Source: Halictus rubicundus
Taxonomy: Eukaryota; Arthropoda; Insecta; Hymenoptera; Halictidae
DNA length: 64,000 nt
Direction: 5' to 3'
Assembly: GCF_050948215.1 (NCBI RefSeq)
Contig: NW_027488721.1
Span: forward strand, 372,001 to 436,000
Shown here: positions 39,616-52,868 of the stretch, in pieces
Layout of the letters: each line of letters begins with the position of its first letter
Position numbering within the stretch: the first letter of the stretch is position 1
Position numbers and translations under genes: made by a program
Notes under the pieces: generated by a model
What the model was told of the DNA's origin: nothing
What the model saw: only the letters and a program-made list of their open reading frames with translations
Database searches by the model: none

Positions 39616-42600
39616 GATTTAATACTATAGAGTATAGGATACGATAGAGGATAGGATACGATAGAGGATAGGATAGGATAGAGGATACGATGTAGGATTT
39701 AATAGGATAGAGGATAGGATAGGATAGATGATAGGATAGGATAGAGGATCCGATATAGGATTTAATAGGATAGAGGATAGGATACGATAAAGGATAGGAT
39801 AGGATAGAGGATAGGATAGGATAGAGAATAGGATATAGGATTGGATAGGATAGCGGATAGGATAGGATAGAGGATTGGATAGGATAGGGGATAGGATACG
39901 ATAGAGGATAGGATAGGATAGAGAATAGGATATAGGATTGGATAGGATAGAGGATAGAATAGGATAAAGGATAGAATAGGATAGAGGATAGGATAGGATA
40001 GAGGATAGGATAGGATAGAGGATAGGATAGGATAGAGAATAGGATATAGGATTGGATAGGATAGCGGATAGGATAGGATAGAGGATTGGATAGGATAGGG
40101 GATAGGATACGATGGAGGATAGGATAGGATAGAGAATAGGATATAGGATTGGATAGGATAGAGGATAGAATAGGATAGAGGATAGGATAGGATAGAGGAT
40201 AGGATAGGATAGAGGATAGGATAGGATAGAGGATAGGATAGGATAGAGGATCCGATATAGGATTTAATAGGATAGAGGATAGGATACGATAAAGGATAGG
40301 ATAGGATAGAGGATAGGATAGGATAGAGGATGGGATAGGATAGAGGATAATATAGGATAGAGGATAGGATAGGATAGAGGATGGGATAGGATAGAGGATA
40401 ATATAGGATAGAGGATAGGATATAGGATTTAATAGGATAGAGGATAGGATACGATAAAGGATAGGATAGAGGATAGGATAGGATAGAGGATGGGAAAGGA
40501 TAGAGGATAGGATACGATAGAGGATAAGGATAGGATAGAGGATAGGATAGGATAGAGGATAGGATATGATAGAGGATACGATATAGGATTTAATAGGATA
40601 GAGGATAGGATAGGATAGAGGATAGGATAGGATAGAGGATAGGATAGGATAGAGGATGGGATAGGATAGAGGATAATATAGGATAGAGGATAGGATAGGA
40701 TGGAGGATAGGATACGATAGAGGATAGGATAGGATAGAGGATATGATACGATAGAGGATAGGATAGGATAGAGGATAGGATAGGATAGGATAGAGGATAG
40801 GATAGGATAGAGGATAGGATAGGATAGAGGATAATATAGGATAGAGGATAGGATAGGATAGAGGATGGGATAGGATAGAGGATAATATAGGATAGAGGAT
40901 AGGATATAGGATTTAATAGGATAGAGGATAGGATACGATAAAGGATAGGATAGGATAGAGGATAGGATATAGGATAGGATAGGATAGAGGATAGGATAGG
41001 ATAGAGGATAGGATAGGATAGAGGATGGGATAGGATAGAGGATAGGATAGGATAGAGGATAGGATAGGATAGAGGATAGGATAGGATAGAGGATAGGATA
41101 GGATAGAGGATAGGATAGGATAGAGGATAGGATAGGATAGAGGATAGGATAGGATAGAGGATGGGATAGGATAGAGGATAATATAGGATAGAGGATAGGA
41201 TAGGATGGAGGATAGGATACGATAGAGGATAGGATAGGATAGAGGATATGATACGATAGGGGATAGGATAGGATAGAGGATACGATATAGGATTTAATAC
41301 TATAGAGTATAGGATACGATAGAGGATAGGATACGATAGAGGATAGGATAGGATAGAGGATACGATATAGGATTTAATAGGATAGAGGATAGGATAGGAT
41401 AGATGATAGGATAGGATAGAGGATCCGATATAGGATTTAATAGGATAGAGGATAGGATACGATAAAGGATAGGATAGGATAGAGGATAGGATAGGATAGA
41501 GAATAGGATATAGGATTGGATAGGATAGCGGATAGGATAGGATAGAGGATTGGATAGGATAGGGGATAGGATACGATAGAGGATAGGATAGGATAGAGAA
41601 TAGGATATAGGATTGGATAGGATAGAGGATAGAATAGGATAGAGGATAGGATAGGATAGAGGATAGGATAGGATAGAGGATAGGATAGGATAGAGGATAG
41701 GATAGGATAGAGGATCCGATATAGGATTTAATAGGATAGAGGATAGGATACGATAAAGGATAGGATAGGATAGAGGATAGGATAGGATAGAGGATGGGAT
41801 AGGATAGAGGATAATATAGGATAGAGGATAGGATAGGATAGAGGATGGGATAGGATACAGGATAATATAGGATAGAGGATAGGATATAGGATTTAATAGG
41901 ATAGAGGATAGGATACGATAAAGGATAGGATAGGATAGAGGATAGGATATAGGATAGGATAGGATAGAGGATAGGATAGGATAGAGGATAGGATAGGATA
42001 GAGGATGGGATAGGATAGAGGATAGGATAGGATAGAGGATAGGATAGGATAGAGGATAGGATAGGATAGAGGATAGGATAGGATAGAGGATAGGATAGGA
42101 TAGAGGATAGGATAGGATAGAGGATACGATATAGGATTTAATAGGATAGAGGATAGGATACGATAGAGGATACGATAGGATAGAGGATAGGATAGGATAG
42201 AGAATAGGATAGGATAGAGGAAAGGATAGGATAGAGGATAGGATAGGATAGAGGATAGGATAGGATAGAGGATGGGATAGGATAGAGGATAATATAGGAT
42301 AGAGGATAGGATAGGATAGAGGATATGATACGATAAAGGATAGGATAGGATAGAGGATACGATATAGGATTTAATAGGATAGAGTATAGGATACGATAGA
42401 GGATAGGATACGATAGAGGATAGGATGTGATAGAGGATAGGATAGGATAGAGGATAGGATAGGATAGAGGATGGGATAGGATAGAGGATAATATAGGATA
42501 GAGGATAGGATAGGATAGAGGATAGGATACGATAGAGGATAGGATATGATAGAGGATAGGATAGGATAGAGGATAGGATAGGATAGGATAGAGGATAGGA

Positions 42601-45600
42601 TAGGATAGAGGATAGGATAGGATAGAGGATAGGATAGGATAGAGGATAATATAGGATAGAGGATAGGATAGGATAGAGGATGGGATAGGATAGAGGATAA
42701 TATAGGATAGAGGATAGGATATAGGATTTAATAGGATAGAGGATAGGATACGATAAAGGATAGGATAGGATAGAGGATAGGATATAGGATAGGATAGGAT
42801 AGAGGATAGGATAGGATATAGGATAGGATAGGATAGAGGATGGGATAGGATAGAGGATAGGATAGGATAGGATAGAGGATAGGATAGGATAGAGGATAGG
42901 ATAGGATAGAGGATAGGATAGGATAGAGGATAGGATAGGATAGAGGATAGGATAGGATGGAGGATGGGATAGGATAGAGGATAATATAGGATAGAGGATA
43001 GGATAGGATGGAGGATAGGATACGATAGAGGATAGGATAGGATAGAGGATATGATACGATAGAGGATAGGATAGGATAGAGGATACGATATAGGATTTAA
43101 TACTATAGAGTATAGGATACGATAGAGGATAGGATACGATAGAGGATAGGATAGGATAGAGGATACGATATAGGATTTAATAGGATAGAGGATAGGATAG
43201 GATAGATGATAGGATAGGATAGAGGATCCGATATAGGATTTAATAGGATAGAGGATAGGATACGATAAAGGATAGGATAGGATAGAGGATAGGATAGGAT
43301 AGAGAATAGGATATAGGATTGGATAGGATAGAGGATAGAATAGGATAGAGGATAGGATAGGATAGAGGATAGGATAGGATAGAGGATAGGATAGGGTAGA
43401 GGATTGGATAGGATAGAGAATAGGATATAGGATTGGATAGGATAGCGGATAGGATAGGATAGAGGATTGGATAGGATAGGGGATAGGATATGATAGAGGA
43501 TAGGATAGGATAGAGAATAGGATATAGGATTGGATAGGATAGAGGATAGAATAGGATAGAGGATAGGATAGGATAGAGGATAGGATAGGATAGAGGATAG
43601 GATAGGATAGAGGATAGGATAGGATAGAGGATCCGATATAGGATTTAATAGGATAGAGGATAGGATACGATAAAGGATAGGATAGGATAGAGGATAGGAT
43701 AGGATAGAGGATGGGATAGGATAGAGGATAATATAGGATAGAGGATAGGATAGGATAGAGGATGGGATAGGATAGAGGATAACATAGGATAGAGGATAGG
43801 ATATAGGATTTAATAGGATAGAGGATAGGATACGATAAAGGATAGGATAGAGGATAGGATAGGATAGAGGATGGGAAAGGATAGAGGATAGGATACGATA
43901 GAGGATAAGGATAGGATAGAGGATAGGATAGGATAGAGGATAGGATATGATAGAGGATACGATATAGGATTTAATAGGATAGAGGATAGGATAGGATAGA
44001 GGATAGGATAGGATAGAGGATAGGATAGGATAAAGGATGGGATAGGATAGAGGATAATATAGGATAGAGGATAGGATAGGATGGAGGATAGGATACGATA
44101 GAGGATAGGATAGGATAGAGGATATGATACGATAGAGGATAGGATAGGATAGAGGATAGGATAGGATAGAGGATGGGATAGGATAGAGGATAGGATAGGA
44201 CAGAGGATAGGATAGGATAGAGGATAGGATAGGATAGAGAATAGGATATAGGATTGGATAGGATAGAGGATAGAATAGGATAGAGGATAGGATAGGATAG
44301 AGGATAGGATATGATACAGGATAGGATAGGATAGAGGATAGGATAGGATAGAGGATAGGATAGGATACAGGATAGGATAGGATAGAGGATAGGACATGAT
44401 AGAGGATAGGATAGGATAGAGGATAGGATAGGATAGAGAATAGGATGGGATAGAGGATAGGATAGGATAGAGGATAGGATAGGATAGAGGATAGGATAGG
44501 ATAGAGGATGGGATAGGATAGAGGATAGGATAGGACAGAGGATAGGATAGGATAGAGGATAGGATAGGATAGAGGATAGGATAGGATAGAGGATAGGATA
44601 GGATAGAGGATAGGATAGGATAGAGGATAGGACAGGATAGAGAATAGGATAGGATAGAGGAAAGTATAGGATAGAGGATAGGATAGGATAGAGGATAGGA
44701 TAGGATAGAGGATGGGATAGGATAGAGGATAATATAGGATAGAGGATAGGATAGGATAGAGGATAGGATAGGATAGAGAATAGGATAGGATAGAGGATAG
44801 GATAGGATAGAGGATAGGATAGGATAGAGGATAGGATAGGATAGAGGATAGGATAGGATAGAGGATGGGATAGGATAGAGGATAGGATAGGATAGAGGAT
44901 AGGATAGGATAGAGGATAGGATAGGATAGAGGATAGGATAGGATAGAGGATAGGATAGGATAGAGGATAGGATAGGATAGAGGATAGGATAGGATAGAGG
45001 ATACGATATAGGATTTAATAGGATAGAGGATAGGATACGATAGAGGATACGATAGGATAGAGGATAGGATAGGATAGAGAATAGGATAGGATAGAGGAAA
45101 GGATAGGATAGAGGATAGGATAGGATAGAGGATAGGATAGGATAGAGGATGGGATAGGATAGAGGATAATATAGGATAGAGGATAGGATAGGATAGAGGA
45201 TGGGATAGGATAGAGGATAATATAGGATAGAGGATAGGATAGGATAGAGGATAAGATAGGATAGAGGATAGGATAGGATAGAGGATAGGATACGATAGAG
45301 GATAGGATAGGATAGAGGATACGATATAGGATTTAATAGGATAGAGGATAGGATACGATAGAGGATAGGATAGGATAGAGGATAGGATAGGATAGAGAAT
45401 AGGATATAGGATTGGATAGGATAGCGGATAGGATAGGATAGAGGATAGGATAGGATAGAGGATAGGATAGGATAGAGGATAGGATAGGATAGAGGATAGG
45501 ATAGGATAGAGGATACGATATAGGATTTAATAGGATAGAGGATAGGATACGATAGAGGATACGATAGGATAGAGGATAGGATAGGATAGAGAATAGGATA

Positions 45601-47215
45601 GGATAGAGGAAAGGATAGGATAGAGGATAGGATAGGATAGAGGATAGGATAGGATAGAGGATGGGATAGGATAGAGGATAATATAGGATAGAGGATAGGA
45701 TAGGATAGAGGATGGGATAGGATAGAGGATAATATAGGATAGAGGATAGGATAGGATAGAGGATAGGATAGGATAGAGGATAGGATAGGATAGAGGATAG
45801 GATACGATAGAGGATAGGATAGGATAGAGGATCCGATATAGGATTTAATAGGATAGAGGATAGGATACGATAAAGGATAGGATAGGATAGAGGATAGGAT
45901 AGGATAGAGAATAGGATATAGGATTGGATAGGATAGCGGATAGGATAGGATAGAGGATTGGATAGGATAGGGGATAGGATAGGATAGAGGATAGGATAGG
46001 ATAGAGAATAGGATATAGGATTGGATAGGATAGAGGATAGAATAGGATAGAGGATAGGATAGGATAGAGGATAGGATAGGATACAGGATAGGATAGGATA
46101 GAGGATAGGATATGATAGAGGATAGGATAGGATAGAGGATAGGATAGGATAGAGAATAGGATGGGATAGAGGATAGGATAGGATAGAGGATAGGATAGGA
46201 TAGAGGATAGGATAGGATAGAGGATGGGATAGGATAGAGGATAGGATAGGATAGAGGATAGGATAGGATAGAGGATAGGATAGGATAGAGGATAGGATAG
46301 GATAGAGGATAGGATAGGATAGAGGATAGGATAGGATAGAGGATACGATATAGGATTTAATAGGATAGAGGATAGGATACGATAGAGGATACGATAGGAT
46401 AGAGGATAGGATAGGATAGAGAATAGGATAGGATAGAGGAAAGGATAGGATAGAAGATAGGATAGGATAGAGGATAGGATAGGATAGAGGATGGGATAGG
46501 ATAGAGGATAATATAGGATAGAGGATAGGATAGGATAGAGGATGGGATAGGATAGAGGATAATATAGGATAGAGGATAGGATATAGGATTTAATAGGATA
46601 GAGGATAGGATACGATAAAGGATAGGATAGGATAGAGGATAGGATATAGGATTGGATAGGATAGCGGATAGGATAGGATAGGGGATTGGATAGGATAGAG
46701 AATAGGATATAGGATTGGATAGGATAGAGGATAGAATAGGATAGAGGATAGGATAGGATAGAGGATAGGCTATGATACAGGATAGGATAGGATAGAGGAT
46801 AGGATAGGATAGAGGATAGGATAGGATACAGGATAGGATAGGATAGAGGATAGGATATGATAGAGGATAGGATAGGATAGAGGATAGGATAGGATAGAGA
46901 ATAGGATAGGATAGAGGATAGGATAGGATAGAGGATAGGATATGATAGAGGATACGATATAGGATTTAATAGGATAGAGGATAGGATAGGATAGAGGATA
47001 GGATAGGATAGAGGATAGGATAGGATAGAGGATAGGATAGGATAGAGGATGGGATAGGATAGAGGATAATATAGGATAGAGGATAGGATAGGATGGAGGA
47101 TAGGATACGATAGAGGATAGGATAGGATAGAGGATATGATACGATAGAGGATAGGATAGGATAGAGGATACGATATAGGATTTAATACTATAGAGTATAG
47201 GATACGATAGAGGAT

Positions 47216-49690
47216 AGGATACTATAGACGATAGGATAGGGGATTGGATAGGATAGAGGATAGGATAGGATTGAGGATATGATAGGTTAGAGGCTCGGAT
47301 ATTATAGAGGGTAGGATATAATACAGGATATAATAGGATAGATGATATTATAGGATAGAGGACGGGATAGGATAGAGGATACGATCTTATGGAGGATAGG
47401 ATAGGATGGAGGAAAGTATAGTGTAGTGGAAAGGATAGGATAGAGGATAGGATAGGGGATTGGATAGGATAGAGGATAGGAGGCGAAAGAGGATAGGATA
47501 GAGGATAGGATAGAGGATTGGATAGGGTAGGATAGAGGATAGGATAGGATAGGATAGAGGATAGGATAGGATGGAGGATAGGATAGGATGGAAGATATGA
47601 TAGGATAGAGAATAGGATAGGATAGAGGATAGGAAAGGATAGAGGATAGGATAGGATTGAGGCTAGGATAGGATAGTGGATAGGATAGGATAGAGTATGG
47701 AATAGGATAGAGGATAGGAGAGGATACAGGATAGGATAGGATTGAGGATAGGATAGTATAGAGGATAGTACAGGATAGAGGATACGATAGAGAATAGGAT
47801 AGGATACAGGATAGGATAGGATAGAGGATAGGATAGGATAGAGGATAGGATACGATAGAGGATAGGATAGGATAGAGGATAGGATAGGATAGAGGATAGG
47901 ATAGGGGATTGGATAGGATAGAGGATAGGATAGGATAGAGGATATGATAGGATAGAGGATAGGATAGGATAGAGGATATGATAGGATACAGGATATGATG
48001 GGATTGAGGATAGGACGGGATAGAGGAGAGGATAGAGGATTGGATAGGATAGAGGATAGGATACGATAGAGGATAGGATAGGATAGACGATAGGATAGAG
48101 AATAGGATAGGATAGAGGATAGGATAGAGGATTGGATAGTATAGGGGATATTGTAGTATAGAGGGTAGGATAGGATAGCGGATAGGATAGCATAGAGGAT
48201 AGGATAGGGGATTGAATAGGATAGAGGATAGGATAGGATAGAGGATAGGATAGGATAGAGGATAGGATAGGATAGAGGATATGATAGGACACAGGATATG
48301 ATAGGATTGAGGATAGGACGGGTTAGAGGAGAGGATAGAGGATTGGATAGGATAGAGGATAGGATAGGATAGACGATAGGATAGAGAATAGGATAGGATA
48401 GAGGATAGGCTAGGGTAGAGGATAGGATTGGATAGAGGATAGGATAGGTTAGAGGATAGGATAGGATAGAGGATAGGATAGAGTAGAGGATAGAATAGGA
48501 TAGAGGATAGGATAGGATAGAGGATAGGATAGAGGATAGGATAGAGGATTGGATAGTATAGGGGATATTATAGTATAGAGGGTAGGATAGGATAGCGGAT
48601 AGGATAGGATATAGGATAGGATTGGAAAGAGGATAGGATAGGATAGAGGATAGGATGGGATAGAGGATAGGATAGGATTTTGGGTAGGATAGGATAGTGG
48701 ATAGGATGGGATAGAGTAGACGATAGAGGATACGATATGATTCAGGATAGGATAGGATAGAGCAGACGATAGCGGATAGGATGGGGGATTTGATAGGATA
48801 GAGGATAGGATAGGATAGAGGATTGACTAGGATAGAGGATAGGATTGGATAGAGGATAGGATAGGATAGAGGATAGGATAGGATAGAGGATAGGATAGGA
48901 TAGAGGATAGGATAGAGGATAGAGGATAGGATAGAGGATAGGATAGAGGATTGGACAGGATAGGGGATATTATAGGATAGAGGGTAGGATAGGATAGCGG
49001 ATAGGATAGGATATAGGATAGGATAGGAAAGAGGATAGGATAGGATAGAGGGTAGGATAGAGGATAGAGGATAGGATAGAGGATAGGATAGAGGACTGGA
49101 TAGGATAGGGGATATTATAGGATAGAGGGTAGGATAGGATAGGGGATTGGATAGGATAGAGGATAGGATAGGATAGAGGATAGGATAGGATAGAGGATAG
49201 GATACGATAGAGGACAGGATAGAGGATAGGATAGGATAGAGGACAGGAGACGATAGAGGATAGAATAGGATAGAGGATAGGATAGGAATGAGGATAGGAT
49301 AGGATAGAGGATAGGATAAGATAGAGGATAGGATAGGGGATTGGATAGGATAGAGAATAGGAGACGATAGAGGATATGATAGGGGATTGTATAGGATAGA
49401 GGACTGGAGACGATAGATGATAGGACAGGATAGAGGATAGGATAGGATATTATAGAGGATAGGATAGGATAGAGGATAGGATAGGATAGAGGATAGGATA
49501 GGATAGAGGATAGGATAGGATAGAGGATAGGATAGGATAGAGGATAGGATAGGATAGAGGATAGGATAGGATAGAGGATAGGATAGGATAGAGGATTGGA
49601 GTGTATAGAGGATAGGATATAGGATTGGATAGGATAGAGGATAGGATACGATAGTGGATAGGACAGAGGATAGGATAGGATAGAGGATAG
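47216..49690. repeat. Most degenerate zone, start of the second variant family
   Basis: This is satellite with a much higher density of changed words: GAGGCTCGGATATTATAG, GATATAATACAGG, GGCGAAAGAGG, GATTTTGGGTAGG and GAGTAGACGATAG appear within 2 kb. Internal order still exists: GGACGGG with GAGGAGAGG recurs at 48013 and 48316 (303 bp), and the cassette GATATTATAG...AGAGGGTAGG appears near 48147, 48564, 48966 and 49111. That cassette is the forerunner of the one that pervades the rest of the window. The zone may be an old edge of one array or the junction of two; that is inference. Confidence 0.78.
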
Positions 49691-52543
49691 GATAGAGGAT
49701 TGGATAGAATAGGTGATATTATAGGATAGAGGGTAGGACAGGATAGCGGTTAGGATAGGATATAGGATTGGATAGGATAGAGGATAGGATAGGATAGAGG
49801 ATAGGATAGAGGATAGGATAGAGGATAGGATAGAGGATAGGATAGAGGATAGGATAGGATAGAGAATAGGATAGAGGATAGGATAGGATAGAGGATAGGA
49901 TAGGATTGAGGATTGGATAGGATAGAGGATAGGATAGGATAGAGGATGGGATAGGATAGAGGATAGGATAGGATAGAGGATAGGATACGATAGAGGATAG
50001 GATAGGTGATAGGATAGGATAGAGGATAGGATAGAATACAGGATAGGATAGGATAGCGGATGGGATAGGATATAGGATAGGATAGGATAGAGGATAGGAT
50101 AGGAATGAGGATAGGATAGGACCGAGGATAGGAGACGATAGAGGATAGTATAGGGGATTGGATAGCATAGAGGATAGGAGACGATAGAGGATAGTATAGG
50201 GGATTGGATAGCATAGAGGATAGGAGACGATAGAGGATATGATAGGGGATTGTATAGGATAGAGGACAGGAGACGATAGAGGATAGGATAGGATAGAGGA
50301 TAGGATAGGATAGGATAGAGGATAGGATAGGATAGAGGACAGGAGACGATAGAGGATAGGATAGGATAGAGGATAGGATAGGATAGGATAGAGGATAGGA
50401 TAGGATAGAGGATAGGATAGGATAGAGGATAGGATAGTATAGAGGATAGGATAGGATAGAGGATAGGATAGGATAGAGGACAGTATAGAGGATTGGATAG
50501 AATAGGTTATATTATAGGATAGAGGGTAGGACAGGATAGCGGATAGGATAGGATATAGGATTGGATAGGATAGAGGATAGGATAGGATGGAGGATAGGAT
50601 AGGATAGCGGATAGGAATAGGGTAGAGTATAGAACAGGATAGAGGATAGGATAGGATAGAGGATAGGATAGGAATGAGGATAGGATAGGATAGAGGATAG
50701 GATAAGATAGAGGATCGGATAGGATATAGGATTGGATAGGATGGAGGATAGGATAGGATAGAGTATAGGATAGGGGATAGGATAGAGGATTGGATAGGAT
50801 AGAGGATAGGATAGGATAGAGGATAGGATAGGATAGAGGATAGGATAGGGTAGCGGATAGGATAGGATATAGGATTGGATAGGATGGAGGATAGGATAGG
50901 ATAGAGGATAGGATAGGATAGAGGACAGGATAGGATAGATGATAGGATAGGATAGGATAGAGGATAGGATAAGATAGAGGATCGGATAGGATAGAGGATA
51001 GGATAGGATATAGGATTGGATAGGATGGAGGATAGGATAGGATAGAGGATAGGATAGGATAGAGGACAGGATAGGATAGATGATAGGATAGGATAGGATA
51101 GAGGATAGGATAGGATAGAGGATAGGATAGGAATGAGGATAGGATAGGATAGAGGATAGGATAAGATAGAGGATCGGATAGGATATAGGATTGGATAGGA
51201 TGGAGGATAGGATAGGATAGAGTATAGGATAGGGGATAGGATAGAGGATTGGATAGGATAGAGGATAGGATAGGATAGAGGATAGGATAGGATAGAGGAT
51301 AGGATAGGATAGCGGATAGGATAGGATATAGGATTGGATAGGATGGAGGATAGGATAGGATAGAGGATAGGATAGGATAGAGGACAGGATAGGATAGATG
51401 ATAGGATAGGATAGGATTGAGGATAGGATAGGATAGAGGATGGGATAGGATAGAGGATTGAATTAGATAGAGGATAGGATATAGGATTGGATAGGATAGA
51501 GGATAGGATACGATAGTGGATAGGACAGAGGAAAGGATAGGATAGAGGATAGGATAGAGGATTGGATAGAATAGGTGATATTATAGGATAGAGGGTAGGA
51601 CAGGGTAGCGGATAGGATAGGATATAGGATTGGATAGGATAGAGGATAGGATAGGATGGAGGATAGGATAGGATAGCGGATAGGAATAGGGTAGAGTATA
51701 GAACAGGATAGAGGATAGGATAGGATAGAGGATAGGATAGGATAGAGGATAGGATAGGATAGAGGATTGGATAGGATAGAGGATAGGATAGGATAGAGGA
51801 TAGGATAGGATAGAGGATAGGATAGGATAGCGGATAGGATAGGATATAGGATTGGATAGGATGGAGGATAGGATAGGATAGAGGATAGGATAGGATAGAG
51901 GACAGGATAGGATAGATGATAGGATAGGATAGGATAGAGGATAGGATAGGATAGAGGATGGGATAGGATAGAGGATTGGATTAGATAGAGGATAGGATAT
52001 AGGATTGGATAGGATAGAGGATAGGATACGATAGTGGATAGGACAGAGGAAAGGATATGATAGAGGATAGGATAGAGGATTGGATAGAATAGGTGATATT
52101 ATAGGATAGAGGGTAGGACAGGATAGCGGGTAGGATAGGATATAGGATTGGATAGGATAGAGGATAGGATAGGATGGAGGATGGGATAGGATAGCGGATA
52201 GGAATAGGGTAGAGTATAGAACAGGATAGAGGATAGGATAGGATAGAGGATAGGATAGGAATGAGGATAGGATAGGATAGAGGATAGGATAAGATAGAGG
52301 ATCGGATAGATTATAGAATAGGATAGAGGATAGGATAGGATAGAGGATAGGATAGGATAGAGGATTGGTGTGTATAGAGGATAGGATATAGGATTGGATA
52401 GGATAGAGGATAGGATACGATAGTGGATAGGACAGAGGATAGGATAGGATAGAGGATAGGATAGAGGATTGGATAGAATAGGCGATATTATAGGATAGAG
52501 GGTAGGACAGGATAGCGGATAGGATAGGATATAGGATTGGATA
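49691..52543. repeat. Second-family array with GGTGATATTATAGG cassettes
   Basis: Cassettes GATTGGATAGAATAGG, (G)TGATATTATAGG, AGAGGGTAGGACAGG, AGCGGATAGG and GATATAGGATTGG follow in fixed order, with the GATATTA core at 49715, 50508 (as TTATATTA), 51577, 52095 and 52494. The interval between cassettes varies (793, 1,069, 518 and 399 bp). Other family marks are GGAATGAGG, GAATAGGGTAGAGTATAG, GATCGGATAGG and GATGATAGG. TTTAATA and GGATCC are absent. No gene is seen. Confidence 0.82.
50131..50274. repeat. 46-bp tandem repeat, four GGAGAC starts
   Basis: GGAGACGATAG occurs at 50131, 50177, 50223 and 50269, each 46 bp apart, separated by AGTATAGGGGATTGG or ATGATAGGGGATTG segments. The same tandem has three starts at 59019/59065/59111 and at 63059/63105/63151, and two at 49360/49406. 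The copy number of this small repeat thus varies between HOR copies in the one window. 46 bp is not a multiple of 17 or 12, so it is a secondary unit built from changed words. Confidence 0.87.
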
Positions 52544-52660
52544 GGATAGGATAGAGGATAGGATAGAGGATAGGATAGAGGATAGGATAGAGGATAGGAT
52601 AGAGGATAGGATAGAGGATAGGATAGAGGATAGGATAGAGGATAGGATAGAGGATAGGAT
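52544..52660. repeat. 12-mer run, about 9-10 copies
   Basis: The run follows a GATATAGGATTGG end of a second-family cassette and is ended by a return to 17-mers near 52655. It is the first sustained 12-mer run from the left of the window. Confidence 0.82.
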
Positions 52661-52690
52661 AGGATAGAGGATAGGATAGGATTGAGGATT

Positions 52691-52868
52691 GGATAGGATA
52701 GAGGATAGGATAGAGGATAGGATAGAGGATAGGATAGAGGATAGGATAGAGGATAGGATAGAGGATAGGATAGAGGATAGGATAGAGGATAGGATAGAGG
52801 ATAGGATAGAGGATAGGATAGAGGATAGGATAGAGGATAGGATAGAGGATAGGATAGAGGATAGGATA
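52691..52868. repeat. Longest 12-mer run, about 14-15 perfect copies
   Basis: The run starts directly after ATTGAGGATT (52681-52690) and shows no visible substitution. It carries the only long + strand open frame of the window (52689-52874, repeating Asp-Arg-Ile-Glu). That follows from arithmetic: in the 12-mer the TAG triplets occupy only two of three phases, and 12 is a multiple of 3, so one phase never meets a stop. The frame starts at TTG and has no gene-like context. Confidence 0.87.

Larger units (their letters stand above)
35043..47215. repeat. Palindrome-marked HOR family, period 1.27-2.48 kb
   Basis: A derived TTTAATA variant followed by the inverted repeat ATACT-ATAG-AGTAT starts at 35055, 35865, 36670, 37689, 38347, 39616, 41291, 43094 and 47179. 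In the copies starting at 35865, 38347, 39616, 41291 and 43094 a second GATTTAAT follows at exactly +80 bp and a GGATCC at exactly +130 bp, giving a fixed cassette. Spacings between those cassettes are 2,482, 1,269, 1,675 and 1,803 bp. The rest of each period is 17-mer array with GGATGGGATAGG, GATAATATAGG, GATAAAGG and GAGAATAGGATATAGG units. Between 43.3 and 47.1 kb only related pieces occur. The last TTTAATA of the window is at about 47.18 kb. Confidence 0.87.

Noticed and set aside
35061..47198. Palindrome ATACTATAGAGTAT as a transcription terminator or operator
   Set aside because: The stem is only 5 A/T-rich bp, there is no U-tract or gene next to it, and it is explained by two substitutions amplified with an HOR.
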